From the NCBI GenBank assembly GCA_017940185.1, contig JAGAZE010000002.1, forward strand, positions 23,604 through 87,603: DNA of 64,000 bases, in the 5' to 3' direction. Below the pieces are notes generated by a model that saw nothing but the letters and a program-made list of their open reading frames with translations, did no database searches and was not told the DNA's origin. Made by a program: the position numbers and the translations under genes. The stretch comes from Bacteroidaceae bacterium (lineage in GTDB: Bacteria > Bacteroidota > Bacteroidia > Bacteroidales > Bacteroidaceae). Positions 26,558 to 35,191 of the stretch are shown here, one piece after another (the stretch's first letter is position 1; every line of letters begins with the position of its first letter).

Positions 26558-28291
26558 ATGAAAAAGAAAATCCTTGCTATGGCAGCCCTTGCTGTTGCCA
26601 TACTTCCTGCCTTGGCGCAAGGCCCCAATAATACAGGTGCCTACTATGCCAGCGCCAACGGCAAGAGCGGTGCTGCACTGAAGACCGCATTGTTCAATAT
26701 CATCAAGGTTACCACAAAGGATGTGCAAAGCTATGATGGGCTCATCGATGCTTATCGTAGTACCGATACGCGTGCCGACGGCTTTGTGCGCGACTGGTAT
26801 TCAAACGTAACGAAGTATGAACACGACAAAGATAAGGCTGGCTCCTACGGCAAAGAAGGCGACTGCTACAACCGCGAGCACCTTATCCCGCAAAGCTGGT
26901 TCAGCAAGGCGAGCCCCATGCGCAGCGACCTGTTTCATGTGGTGCCCACCGACGGATATGTCAACAACAGGCGCGGAAGCTACCCGCTCGGCGAAGTGGG
27001 AACAGACGTGGAATATGCATCGGCCAACAACTACAGCAAGCTGGGAAAGTCGAAACGCAGCGACTACACAGGCACCGTGTTTGAACCCAACGACGAGGTG
27101 AAAGGCGACATAGCACGCGCATACTTCTACTTCGTCACCTGCTATCAGGACAAACTGGTGAACTGGGACTCTAGCGGACAGTCCGACTATGTGCTCCAGC
27201 ACAACACCTACCCCAGTCTGACACCATGGGTGATAAAGATGATGATGGAGTGGTCGGTGAAAGACCCCGTTGATGCCGTTGAGCTGGCGCGCAACAACGC
27301 CGTGCAGACGAAGCAGAGCAACCGCAACCCCTTCGTCGACTATCCCGGACTGGAAGAATACATCTGGGGCAGCAAGACCAGCGTGCCCTTCGACTACACG
27401 CAGGGCGGCGGCAGCCAGACCACCGTGGCAGCGCCTACCTTCTCGCCCGCAGGAGGCACCTACAGCAGTGCACAGACAGTGACGCTGACTACCACCACGG
27501 CAGGTGCTGCCATATACTACACCGTTGACGGTTCTGCTCCCACTGCCACAGCAGGAAAGGCATACACCATGCCGCTCACCGTCAGCCAGACCACGACGGT
27601 GAAAGCCGTAGCCGTGAAAGACGGTGCTACCAGCCTGATGGCCACCGCTACCTACGTGATACAGACCGGCGGCGACGAACCGCAAGAGGGTGTGTACAGC
27701 AAGATAAGCAGCACTGACGAGTTGACAACAGGCGATGACTACCTGTTGGTGTATGAGGTGAGCGCCACCGCAGGCAGAGCCTACGACCATGTGGAAAACG
27801 CACGCGGAGAAAGCACCAACGTGACGCTTGCCAACGGTGTCATCGACCTGGCATACAACCAAGAGAATGCAGCTCCACTGCGCATGGAGCAGAGCGGAAG
27901 CAACTACACGCTCTACGACACAAAGAATAACTACTATCTGGCGCTTTCGTCGAAGGCCAACGCGCTCAACGTGAGCGACGACCCCTCATCGGCAGATGCA
28001 CAGTGGAAGGTGAGCCTCAGTGGCGGCAACGTGGTGATAGTCAACGCGGCATACACCGACTATACCCTTTACTACAATAGCAACGCCAACATCTTCCGCT
28101 GCTACTCCAGCGCGCAAAAAGCCTTCAGCCTATACAAGGCCACCATCCCCACGGGAGTGAGCACGGTGAATGCCGGTGCCAACGTGAAAGCCGACGCTAA
28201 ATGGTACACCCTGTCGGGACAGCAACTCAACACCAAGCCCTCGCGCGCAGGCGTGTATATCAATGGTGGCAGGAAGGTGATAGTGAAGTGA
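26558..28291 (+). CDS. Secreted endonuclease I family protein with T9SS-type tail
   Basis: 577 residues. Signal peptide (1-21, ending LAQ). The nuclease domain (about 25-275) has the endonuclease I signature NREHLIPQSWF (105-115) and DLFHVVPTDGYVNNRRGSYP. A chitobiase-like unit follows (FSPAGGTYSSAQTVTLTTTT), then a beta-trefoil-like module also seen in the 1123-aa protein (TTGDDYLLVYE...FSLYKA), then PTGVSTV and the tail WYTLSGQQLNTKPSRAGVYI ending KVIVK. It should degrade extracellular DNA or RNA for nutrition or biofilm dispersal, exported by T9SS. The stop codon is one base from the start of mfd. Confidence 0.9.
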   Translation: MKKKILAMAALAVAILPALAQGPNNTGAYYASANGKSGAALKTALFNIIKVTTKDVQSYDGLIDAYRSTDTRADGFVRDWYSNVTKYEHDKDKAGSYGKEGDCYNREHLIPQSWFSKASPMRSDLFHVVPTDGYVNNRRGSYPLGEVGTDVEYASANNYSKLGKSKRSDYTGTVFEPNDEVKGDIARAYFYFVTCYQDKLVNWDSSGQSDYVLQHNTYPSLTPWVIKMMMEWSVKDPVDAVELARNNAVQTKQSNRNPFVDYPGLEEYIWGSKTSVPFDYTQGGGSQTTVAAPTFSPAGGTYSSAQTVTLTTTTAGAAIYYTVDGSAPTATAGKAYTMPLTVSQTTTVKAVAVKDGATSLMATATYVIQTGGDEPQEGVYSKISSTDELTTGDDYLLVYEVSATAGRAYDHVENARGESTNVTLANGVIDLAYNQENAAPLRMEQSGSNYTLYDTKNNYYLALSSKANALNVSDDPSSADAQWKVSLSGGNVVIVNAAYTDYTLYYNSNANIFRCYSSAQKAFSLYKATIPTGVSTVNAGANVKADAKWYTLSGQQLNTKPSRAGVYINGGRKVIVK

Positions 28292-28292
28292 G

Positions 28293-31200
28293 ATGAACCT
28301 GCAACAACTGTTCTATAAAAAGGAATTAAGCAGTCTGCGCCAGTGGTTGGCGCAGACTGCTTCTGCTACATTCAGCCTTCGCGGCATGGTGGGTTCGTCA
28401 GGCGCCGTGGCGATGGCCAGTGTGGTCGACAGTCTGCCGCCCGTCACCCTGCTGCTGCTCAACGATGAAGATGAGGCTGCCTACTTCTACAACGACCTGC
28501 GCACGCTGCTCGCCACACAGGCCGACACTGACGTGCTCTTCTTCCCTCTGCCCAACCGCAAGGCCGCCCGCATGGGACAGCGCGACGCCGCCAACATCAT
28601 ACTGCGCACCGAGGTGATAGGCAAGTTGGTGGCACCGCAAGAGCGCATGGTAATCGTGTCGTATCCCGAGGCATTGGCCGAAGCCGTGCCCGCACCCGAC
28701 CTGGCAGCAGAGAATGCCCTCACCCTGCGTGTGGGCGACGAACAATCCATACAGCAGCTCGCCGAGCGACTGGAGCAAATGGGATTTGCCGAGACCGACT
28801 ATGTGTACGAGCCCGGACAGTTTGCCCAGCGCGGAAGTATAGTCGACATCTATTCCTATACCTCCGAATATCCGCTGCGCCTTGACTTCTTCGGCGACGA
28901 GGTGGACAGCATACGCACCTTCGACGTGCAGAGTCAGCTGTCGCGCGACAAGCTCGACCATGTGAACATTGCTGCTGCCGAAGACACGCTCACCACGCAC
29001 ACCACTCACTTCCTCCACCTGCTGCCCGACGAGGCATTGCTCGTAGTGCGCGACACGCAATATGTGTGGCAAAAGATGACAGAAAAAGGTGGAGCGCAAA
29101 GAGAAACAGCAGAGCAAGACGACGCGCAAAACGCAGAGGAGCTGACCGCACTCAAGCAGCGATGGACCACATTGCGGCAGATTGTGATGCAGCACGGAGA
29201 AGAGCGAGACGCAAAGAATGTGAAACAGCGGTCGGAGGATGGAGAGAGCCTGACTTTCGACATGTCGCCACAACCCCTATTGCACAAGAATATGCAACTG
29301 TTGCGCAAACTGCTCGACGACTACCTGCACCATCGCAGCTACCGACTCATACTGCTGGCCGAGAGCAAGAAGCAGATAGAGCGTATCGGCGAGATTGTCA
29401 ACGCCGATGCCGTGCGCGAAAGCGACCGCTTCAGCTTCCGTGCGCTTGAGCTGACACTGCACGAGGGCTTCATTGACCACCGCCGCAAGCTGTGCGTGCT
29501 CACCGACCACCAGATATTCGACCGCTTCCATAAGTATGCCCTGCGCTCCGACATCGCACGGCAGGGGAAGATGGCAATGACACTGCGCGAGATAAAAGAA
29601 CTCGACATCGGCGACTTCCTCGTGCACATCGACTTTGGCATCGGCAAGTTTGGCGGACTGGTGCGCGTGCCCTCCGCCGACGGCTATCAGGAGATGATAC
29701 GCATCGTGTATCAGCGCGGCGACACGGTAGACGTGTCCATACACAACCTCTACAAGATATCGAAATACCGCCGTAGCGACACTGGCGAGCCGCCGCGCCT
29801 CTCCACCCTTGGCACAGGGGCATGGGAGCGCATGAAAGAGCGCACCAAGAAGCGCATGAAGGACATAGCACGCGACCTCATACGCCTCTATGCGCAACGT
29901 CGCCGACAGCAGGGCTTTGCCTACAGCGCCGACACCTACCTGCAGCACGAGCTGGAGGCGTCGTTCCTCTACGAAGACACACCAGACCAGCTCACCACCA
30001 CTGCCGACGTGAAGGCCGACATGGAGAGTCGCCGCCCGATGGACCGACTCATTTGCGGCGACGTGGGCTTCGGCAAAACGGAGATTGCCGTGCGCGCAGC
30101 ATTCAAGGCTGCCACCGACGGCAAGCAGGTGGCGGTGCTAGTGCCCACTACAGTGCTATGCCTGCAACACTATCACACCTTTGCCGAACGACTGAAGGAC
30201 ATGCCCGTGCGCGTAGACTACCTTTCGCGGGCACGTACAGCCAAACAGACAAAGGCCATATTGACCGACCTCAAGGAGGGAAAAATAGATATCCTTATCG
30301 GCACACACAAGCTCACGGGCAAGCAAGTGGAGTGGAAAGACCTGGGACTGCTCATCATCGACGAAGAGCAGAAATTTGGTGTGGCAGCCAAGGAGAAACT
30401 GCGCACCCTGCGCACACATGTCGATACGCTCACGCTCTCGGCAACACCCATACCACGCACGCTGCAGTTCTCACTCATGGGGGCGCGCGACATGAGCGTG
30501 ATGCGCACGCCACCACCCAACCGCTATCCCATCTACACCGAACTCATCACCTTCCAGCCCGAGATTATCGCCGATGTGGTGCGCGATGAGCTGGCACGCA
30601 ACGGACAGGTGTTTTTCGTCAACAACCGCATAAACGGCCTTGAGGAGATAGCACGCATGCTGCATCGCCATGTGCCCGAGGCGCGCGTGGTGATAGCTCA
30701 CGGACAGATGCCGCCCGCAACCATGGAAGACATTCTGCTGGCTTTCATACGCCATGAGTTCGACGTGCTGCTATCCACCACCATAATAGAAAATGGCATC
30801 GACATTCCCAATGCCAACACTATCATCATCAACGGCGCCCATCAGTTTGGCCTGAGCGACCTGCACCAGATGCGTGGCCGCGTGGGACGCACCAACCGCA
30901 AGGCCTACTGCTACCTCATCGCGCCGCCCAAGGACCTGCTGCCAGCCGACACACGCCGACGATTGGAGGCACTAGAGACCTTCTCCGAACTGGGCAGCGG
31001 CTTCAACATCGCACTGCAAGACCTCGACATACGCGGTGCCGGCAACCTGCTGGGGGCTGAGCAGAGCGGATTTATAGAAGACTTGGGCTACGACACCTAC
31101 CAGAAGATACTCTCGCAGGCTATGCGTGAACTGCGCGAGGAGGAACAGATGCACGAGCATGCGAGCACAAACAACGGCACGCCGCAGCCCGTGGCGGGCG

Positions 31201-31676
31201 ACGGCAGTGCATGGGTAGACGACTGCATGGTGGAGAGCGACTTGGCGATGTATCTGCCAGACAACTATGTGCCTGGCAGTAGCGAGCGCTTGCTGCTGTA
31301 TCGAGAGCTGCAAGACATGCTCACAGACCGCGAGCTGGCTGACTATCGCCAGCGCTTGACCGACCGCTTTGGCACATTGCCCACCGAGGGCGAAGAACTG
31401 CTGCAGGTGGTGGCGCTGCGCCGACTGGGCAAACGGTTGGGGTGCGAGAAAATCATACTCAAGCAGGGACGCATGCAACTGCAGTTTGTGGCGCAGCTCG
31501 ACAGTGCCTACTACCACAGTGCCCTCTTCGGTGCCGTGATTGACTATGCCGTGGCCCATCCGCAGCGCTGTCTGTTGCGTGAGGCAGCCAACCGCAGGAT
31601 GATGAACGTGGCCAACATCGCCTCGGCCACGCAGGCTGTAGCTGTGTTGAAAGATATCCTTGGCGAAAAGAAATGA
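28293..31676 (+). CDS. mfd: Transcription-repair coupling factor Mfd
   Basis: 1127 residues, normal length. The N-terminal UvrB-like region is followed by an RNA-polymerase-interacting domain (LDIGDFLVHIDFGIGKFGGL near 430-460) and a RecG-like translocase: Walker A GDVGFGKTE at 589-597, DEEQ at 690-693, SATPIPRTL, and motif VI in DLHQMRGRVGRT. The C-terminal TRCF domain ends in a short tail. Mfd removes stalled RNA polymerase at DNA lesions and recruits UvrA. Unusually, it begins one base after a secreted nuclease gene and shows no promoter of its own. Confidence 0.96.
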   Translation: MNLQQLFYKKELSSLRQWLAQTASATFSLRGMVGSSGAVAMASVVDSLPPVTLLLLNDEDEAAYFYNDLRTLLATQADTDVLFFPLPNRKAARMGQRDAANIILRTEVIGKLVAPQERMVIVSYPEALAEAVPAPDLAAENALTLRVGDEQSIQQLAERLEQMGFAETDYVYEPGQFAQRGSIVDIYSYTSEYPLRLDFFGDEVDSIRTFDVQSQLSRDKLDHVNIAAAEDTLTTHTTHFLHLLPDEALLVVRDTQYVWQKMTEKGGAQRETAEQDDAQNAEELTALKQRWTTLRQIVMQHGEERDAKNVKQRSEDGESLTFDMSPQPLLHKNMQLLRKLLDDYLHHRSYRLILLAESKKQIERIGEIVNADAVRESDRFSFRALELTLHEGFIDHRRKLCVLTDHQIFDRFHKYALRSDIARQGKMAMTLREIKELDIGDFLVHIDFGIGKFGGLVRVPSADGYQEMIRIVYQRGDTVDVSIHNLYKISKYRRSDTGEPPRLSTLGTGAWERMKERTKKRMKDIARDLIRLYAQRRRQQGFAYSADTYLQHELEASFLYEDTPDQLTTTADVKADMESRRPMDRLICGDVGFGKTEIAVRAAFKAATDGKQVAVLVPTTVLCLQHYHTFAERLKDMPVRVDYLSRARTAKQTKAILTDLKEGKIDILIGTHKLTGKQVEWKDLGLLIIDEEQKFGVAAKEKLRTLRTHVDTLTLSATPIPRTLQFSLMGARDMSVMRTPPPNRYPIYTELITFQPEIIADVVRDELARNGQVFFVNNRINGLEEIARMLHRHVPEARVVIAHGQMPPATMEDILLAFIRHEFDVLLSTTIIENGIDIPNANTIIINGAHQFGLSDLHQMRGRVGRTNRKAYCYLIAPPKDLLPADTRRRLEALETFSELGSGFNIALQDLDIRGAGNLLGAEQSGFIEDLGYDTYQKILSQAMRELREEEQMHEHASTNNGTPQPVAGDGSAWVDDCMVESDLAMYLPDNYVPGSSERLLLYRELQDMLTDRELADYRQRLTDRFGTLPTEGEELLQVVALRRLGKRLGCEKIILKQGRMQLQFVAQLDSAYYHSALFGAVIDYAVAHPQRCLLREAANRRMMNVANIASATQAVAVLKDILGEKK

Positions 31677-31714
31677 CGAAGACAGGAATAATTCAAGACA
31701 TATATACACACAAT

Positions 31715-31746
31715 GCGGGCTGTCTTCACTGGAGAAGACAGCCCGC
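31715..31746. terminator. Hairpin between convergent mfd and the Ser/Thr-rich gene
   Basis: A perfect 13-bp stem (GCGGGCTGTCTTC at 31715-31727, GAAGACAGCCCGC at 31734-31746) with a 6-nt loop. Neither strand has a T-tract after it, so termination strength is uncertain. Confidence 0.6.
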
Positions 31747-31775
31747 GTGATGTGTTGGCAGTTTACTGTCGAAAC

Positions 31776-32147
31776 TTAGTTGCTGATAGTAGCGCTGGTC
31801 GACGATGTGTTTGTTTTGCTGTTGTTGCTGGTAGCCTTGCCATTGGTGCGTGTTGAACTGCTTGTCGGTGGACGACGATAAGCCTTCTTCCTGGGAGCGG
31901 GCTTTGACGATACGGCAGAGCCAGTTGAACTTTCATCGCTGCATGTGCCGGTAGTGGTGGCACCCTTTGAGGCACTGGTGGTGGAAGTCCTGTCGTTGGT
32001 GGAGGTCACCTTGCCAGTGGTGCTGCCAGTGTTGACAGAACCTACGGGCTTTGTCGACGGCGTGGTGGCGGTGGTAACCGACTGTGCGTTGACGCTAGTG
32101 GCAAACAGGGCAGCAAATGCGAGGGCTGCAAAGAATGTCTTTTTCAT
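31776..32147 (-). CDS. Small secreted Ser/Thr-rich low-complexity protein
   Basis: 123 residues: signal peptide (1-21, ending VNAQ), then a tail composed largely of Ser, Thr, Asn and Lys with a basic patch (PAPRKKAYRRPP). One cysteine follows the signal by about 47 residues; there is no lipobox. The composition suggests a disordered, possibly O-glycosylated, exported polypeptide (Bacteroidetes glycosylate D-S/T-hydrophobic motifs, of which few are seen). A good promoter and intact frame support it as a real gene. Function unknown. Confidence 0.6.
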   Translation of the reverse strand: MKKTFFAALAFAALFATSVNAQSVTTATTPSTKPVGSVNTGSTTGKVTSTNDRTSTTSASKGATTTGTCSDESSTGSAVSSKPAPRKKAYRRPPTSSSTRTNGKATSNNSKTNTSSTSATISN

Positions 32148-32199
32148 GGTGGAAGAAATTAGATGTTAAAAAATAGGGTAATTGTTGTTATTTCTATTG

Positions 32200-32230
32200 C
32201 AAAGGTAGAAAAAATATACTATATGTCAAA
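32200..32230 (-). promoter_or_regulatory. Promoter of the Ser/Thr-rich protein gene
   Basis: On the minus strand TTTG (32227-32230) and TACCTTTG (32200-32207) are spaced 19 bp: an excellent match. The leader is about 50 nt. Confidence 0.7.
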
Positions 32231-32261
32231 GGGAAACTCCTACTTTTTGCAGGGGAAATCC

Positions 32262-33080
32262 CTATTTCTGTATTTTTTTGTTTTTTCGGTCGAGGCCAAT
32301 TTTTCTTTTTAGTGCTCTGACGCAAAACGCGGCGTGCTGTAACAGTGTAGTACTTAGACCATAGTGCCGGCGCATGACGCTGAAGCGCTCCCTAAGCGAG
32401 GCACGGTGGTTGCGTGTGGTGGTCCCCTCACGCAGATAGTGGACTAACACGCAGTGCATGTTGAGTGTGGTGGCGTGTTGAGCTTCGGCGGCTTTCAGTA
32501 TACGTATGCACCAGTCTACGTCGGCAGAGAAGCGGTAGCGCAGGTCATAAGGCGTGTGCCGTGCCAGGTCAGCGCGTGCGTAGAAAGCCTGATGACACAC
32601 CAGCATGCCCTTGCGGAAGGAGCGACTGTCGAGGTGTTGTGGTGCGCTGAGGTGACGATGTCCCACCACCAGTCCGGCAGCATCGATGAGGTCGGTGTCG
32701 CCGTAAATCACGCCAGGCAATGCATCGGCATTGGTGTTTCGCGCGCGCGTACCTATATTGTATAGTGTGTCGGGATGCGGCAGCGCATCGCCGGCGTTGA
32801 GGTAGACCACATAGTCGCCTTCCACCAATGGCAAGGCCTTGTTCATGGCGTCGTAGATGCCCTTGTCGGGTTCGCTCACCACGGTGATGGTGTGGGGCGA
32901 CTGCTGCTGGGCACACCGGTGCTGGTAGTGGGCCACGCATTGCATGGTGTCATCGGTAGACGCACCGTCGATGATGATATGCTGCACATGGGGCCACTGC
33001 TGTATGCGCACGCTGTCGAGTGTGCGCGGCAAGATGGCAGCGGCGTTGTAGCATACGGTGATGATGGTGAAGCGCGTCAT
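32262..33080 (-). CDS. Glycosyltransferase family 2
   Basis: 272 residues. The GT-A start FTIITVCYNAAAILPRTLDS, the nucleotide-binding DGASTDDT, SEPDKGIYDAMNKAL, and the DXD-like region YLNAGDAL then VIYGDTDLID are typical of WcaA-type family 2 enzymes. The C-terminus is basic (RALKRKIGLDRKNKKIQK) and may touch the membrane. It probably adds a sugar to a surface polysaccharide or O-antigen precursor. The start overlaps the stop of the upstream GT4 gene by 4 nt. The NIGTRARN segment is encoded by an alternating CG/TA tract. Confidence 0.9.
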   Translation of the reverse strand: MTRFTIITVCYNAAAILPRTLDSVRIQQWPHVQHIIIDGASTDDTMQCVAHYQHRCAQQQSPHTITVVSEPDKGIYDAMNKALPLVEGDYVVYLNAGDALPHPDTLYNIGTRARNTNADALPGVIYGDTDLIDAAGLVVGHRHLSAPQHLDSRSFRKGMLVCHQAFYARADLARHTPYDLRYRFSADVDWCIRILKAAEAQHATTLNMHCVLVHYLREGTTTRNHRASLRERFSVMRRHYGLSTTLLQHAAFCVRALKRKIGLDRKNKKIQK

Positions 33081-34366
33081 TGCTCAACTAGCAGCTGTTG
33101 GTATTGTTGTATGTAGAGTGAAGCCACGTGTTGCTGTGCATAGGTGGTGTGTACCTTTTCCAACGCCTTTGCCGACAGCTCGCGGCGGTCGGCCTCGGTG
33201 AGTATCCATTGTAATCCCCGAGCCATGTCGGCGGTGTCTACCTGCACATTGGTTCCCGTTCCGTTCACGGCTGCCACATAGCCATTCTGCTTGTGGTCGA
33301 TCATCTCGGGTATTCCGCCGATGGCAAATCCTACCGACGGCACGCCACATGCCATGGCTTCCATGATGGTGTTGGGCAGGTTGTCTTCTGTCGACGGTAG
33401 CACAAAGATGTCGGCAGCGTTGTAGGCATCGACAATGTCTGCCGCTTCGGTGAGGTAGCCCAGACAGTGTGCATGTAGGGGCAACTGCGCCGCAATGTCG
33501 TCAGCTTTGCCTCCGAGTATCACCACTTCGGTGTTGCGCTTTGCTTCGGGGTAGTTGTCGATGAGTTGTTGTAGGGCTTTCACCAGATGCTGCATGCCTT
33601 TGCGCGGGTCGGCAGCACTCTGCGAGGCGAAGAGCAAGAGTTGCTTGTCGGTAGGCAGGTTGAGTCGTCGGCGCGCCAGCTGCTTATCCTGCTTGCGGAA
33701 CACCCGCGTGTTGATGGTGTTAGGTATGCTTACCACGCGGTGATGTCCGCACAGTGCGCTCTGTCGTGCCTGCTCGGCCAGCCACTGGCTGCATGCTACA
33801 AAGGTGATTTGGCTGGCGTTGTCGTAGATTTGCTTCTTGCGCTTCCATCGCCGAGCTGCAAAGCGATAGAGCGGGTGGAGCGCATCTTCCTGCGGGCAGT
33901 GCTGGCAGGCGGTGTGAAACTGTGTGCATCCGCGCGTGTAGTGGCAGATGGCAGTCACGGGCCAAGCATCGTGCATGGTCCACACGATAGGTTTGCCTGA
34001 ACGCAGCACCTTCTCAATGCCGCGCATGGAGAGCAGTCCCTGACATGTCCAGTGCAGGTGTATGATGTCGGCTTGTTGAAACTCGGGTGTCTGCGCGACG
34101 TCGTAGCCCGTGTTGGCTATCGATGTACCAAAGAGGTCGTCGCGGCGGCACCGATGCGCCAGAAACATCACGCCGCGTTCCCACAGCTTGCGCCACTTGT
34201 TTCGTCGCCTACTGCCCACCGCCACTACGTAGGGCGATGCACCACAACGTTGGAGCACCATCATGCGTGCCTTCATGCCATTGTTGTTGAGCGCTTCGGC
34301 GAGTCGATGGGCTGCTATGGCAGCACCGCCGGTGATATCGCTGGTGGAGAGTATGAGGATATTCAT
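33077..34366 (-). CDS. Glycosyltransferase family 4
   Basis: 429 residues from the ATG at 34366 (MNILILSTSDITGGAAIAAH). GT-B layout: an N-terminal acceptor domain, HLHWTCQGLLS and WTMHDAWPVTAICHY near 120, and a C-terminal donor domain with FASQSAADPRKGMQHLVKAL, EVVILGG and the EDNLPNTIMEAMACGVPSVG nucleotide-sugar motif. It should transfer a hexose in capsule or lipopolysaccharide biosynthesis. It is upstream of and overlaps the GT2 gene, forming a two-gene unit. Confidence 0.92.
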   Translation of the reverse strand: MNILILSTSDITGGAAIAAHRLAEALNNNGMKARMMVLQRCGASPYVVAVGSRRRNKWRKLWERGVMFLAHRCRRDDLFGTSIANTGYDVAQTPEFQQADIIHLHWTCQGLLSMRGIEKVLRSGKPIVWTMHDAWPVTAICHYTRGCTQFHTACQHCPQEDALHPLYRFAARRWKRKKQIYDNASQITFVACSQWLAEQARQSALCGHHRVVSIPNTINTRVFRKQDKQLARRRLNLPTDKQLLLFASQSAADPRKGMQHLVKALQQLIDNYPEAKRNTEVVILGGKADDIAAQLPLHAHCLGYLTEAADIVDAYNAADIFVLPSTEDNLPNTIMEAMACGVPSVGFAIGGIPEMIDHKQNGYVAAVNGTGTNVQVDTADMARGLQWILTEADRRELSAKALEKVHTTYAQQHVASLYIQQYQQLLVEQ

Positions 34367-34465
34367 GGGTGATGGATAATGGGTGGTAGGTGATGGGTGC
34401 AAAAATAGTCAAAAAGCGGGAATATGTAGCAAGAGATGGTAGTTTTGTTGCAAATGCTTGGTGAG

Positions 34466-34498
34466 TTTGCGTAAAATGCTTACATTTGCAAATGTACC
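34466..34498 (+). promoter_or_regulatory. Promoter of the small lipoprotein gene
   Basis: TTTG (34466-34469) and TACATTTG (34491-34498) are spaced 21 bp, about 58 bp before the ATG at 34557. Confidence 0.65.
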
Positions 34499-34556
34499 CA
34501 TGAGGGCACCAACCCCCGATAACTATATTAAGACTTATCACTAACACACCATCACT

Positions 34557-35054
34557 ATGAGAAGATTGAAATCATTTTTAGGATTTAGTATTATAGCCTT
34601 GATGCTGCTTGGACTAAATAGTTGCCAGGACAAGGACGAACGCCTGGCCTACTATCTTGATGGCATATGGGAAGGCACCGTCATCAGCGGGTCGGGCAAC
34701 TACGATGCTACGATAGAGTTTGTGCAGGAAGGTTTCTACGACAACTACGGCTACGGCTACGAGTGGGACACGGGATGGAACCATGGCAACACCACACGCA
34801 CCTATTTTGAGTGGTATGTGCAAAATCGCAACATCTACATCCACTACCAAGACATGGCACATGGCGAATATGTGGTGATGGACTACGACCGCTTGCCCCG
34901 CAGCCCTGCAGAGGGCGTGATGCTGTCGGGTGCCTTCTACGACGACTACAGCGGCGACTGGCTTGCCGACTTCCGTCTGTATAAGGTGCGCAACCATGAT
35001 AACTACTATGCCAAGGAGGGTGCCTTCGACAAGGATGCCGTGATTCCCGAATGA
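34557..35054 (+). CDS. Hypothetical lipoprotein
   Basis: 165 residues with a clear lipobox (LGLNSC, Cys at 23) followed by QDKDER, favouring membrane anchoring. The mature part is rich in Tyr, Trp, Asp and Gly with strand-like spacing (LDGIWEGTVISGSGNYDATI, TRTYFEWYVQNRNIYIHYQD), like small lipocalin-type proteins, but the family is not recognised. It has its own promoter and a downstream hairpin and so is monocistronic. Confidence 0.7.
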   Translation: MRRLKSFLGFSIIALMLLGLNSCQDKDERLAYYLDGIWEGTVISGSGNYDATIEFVQEGFYDNYGYGYEWDTGWNHGNTTRTYFEWYVQNRNIYIHYQDMAHGEYVVMDYDRLPRSPAEGVMLSGAFYDDYSGDWLADFRLYKVRNHDNYYAKEGAFDKDAVIPE

Positions 35055-35104
35055 CAATAATCAGCCTTCACACCCTTCGCAAATCAATATAGTATAGCAA
35101 CGAG

Positions 35105-35144
35105 CAGCGGTGTACGTGTTCTCCTGAAGAGACGTACACCGCTG
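35105..35144 (+). terminator. Hairpin after the lipoprotein gene
   Basis: CAGCGGTGTACGT (35105-35117) and ACGTACACCGCTG (35132-35144) pair perfectly. It lies between convergent genes and has no strong T-tract. Confidence 0.6.
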
Positions 35145-35191
35145 TTGGTATGTGTGTTGATGATGTATGTGGCGTATAGGTTGGGCGAGTG

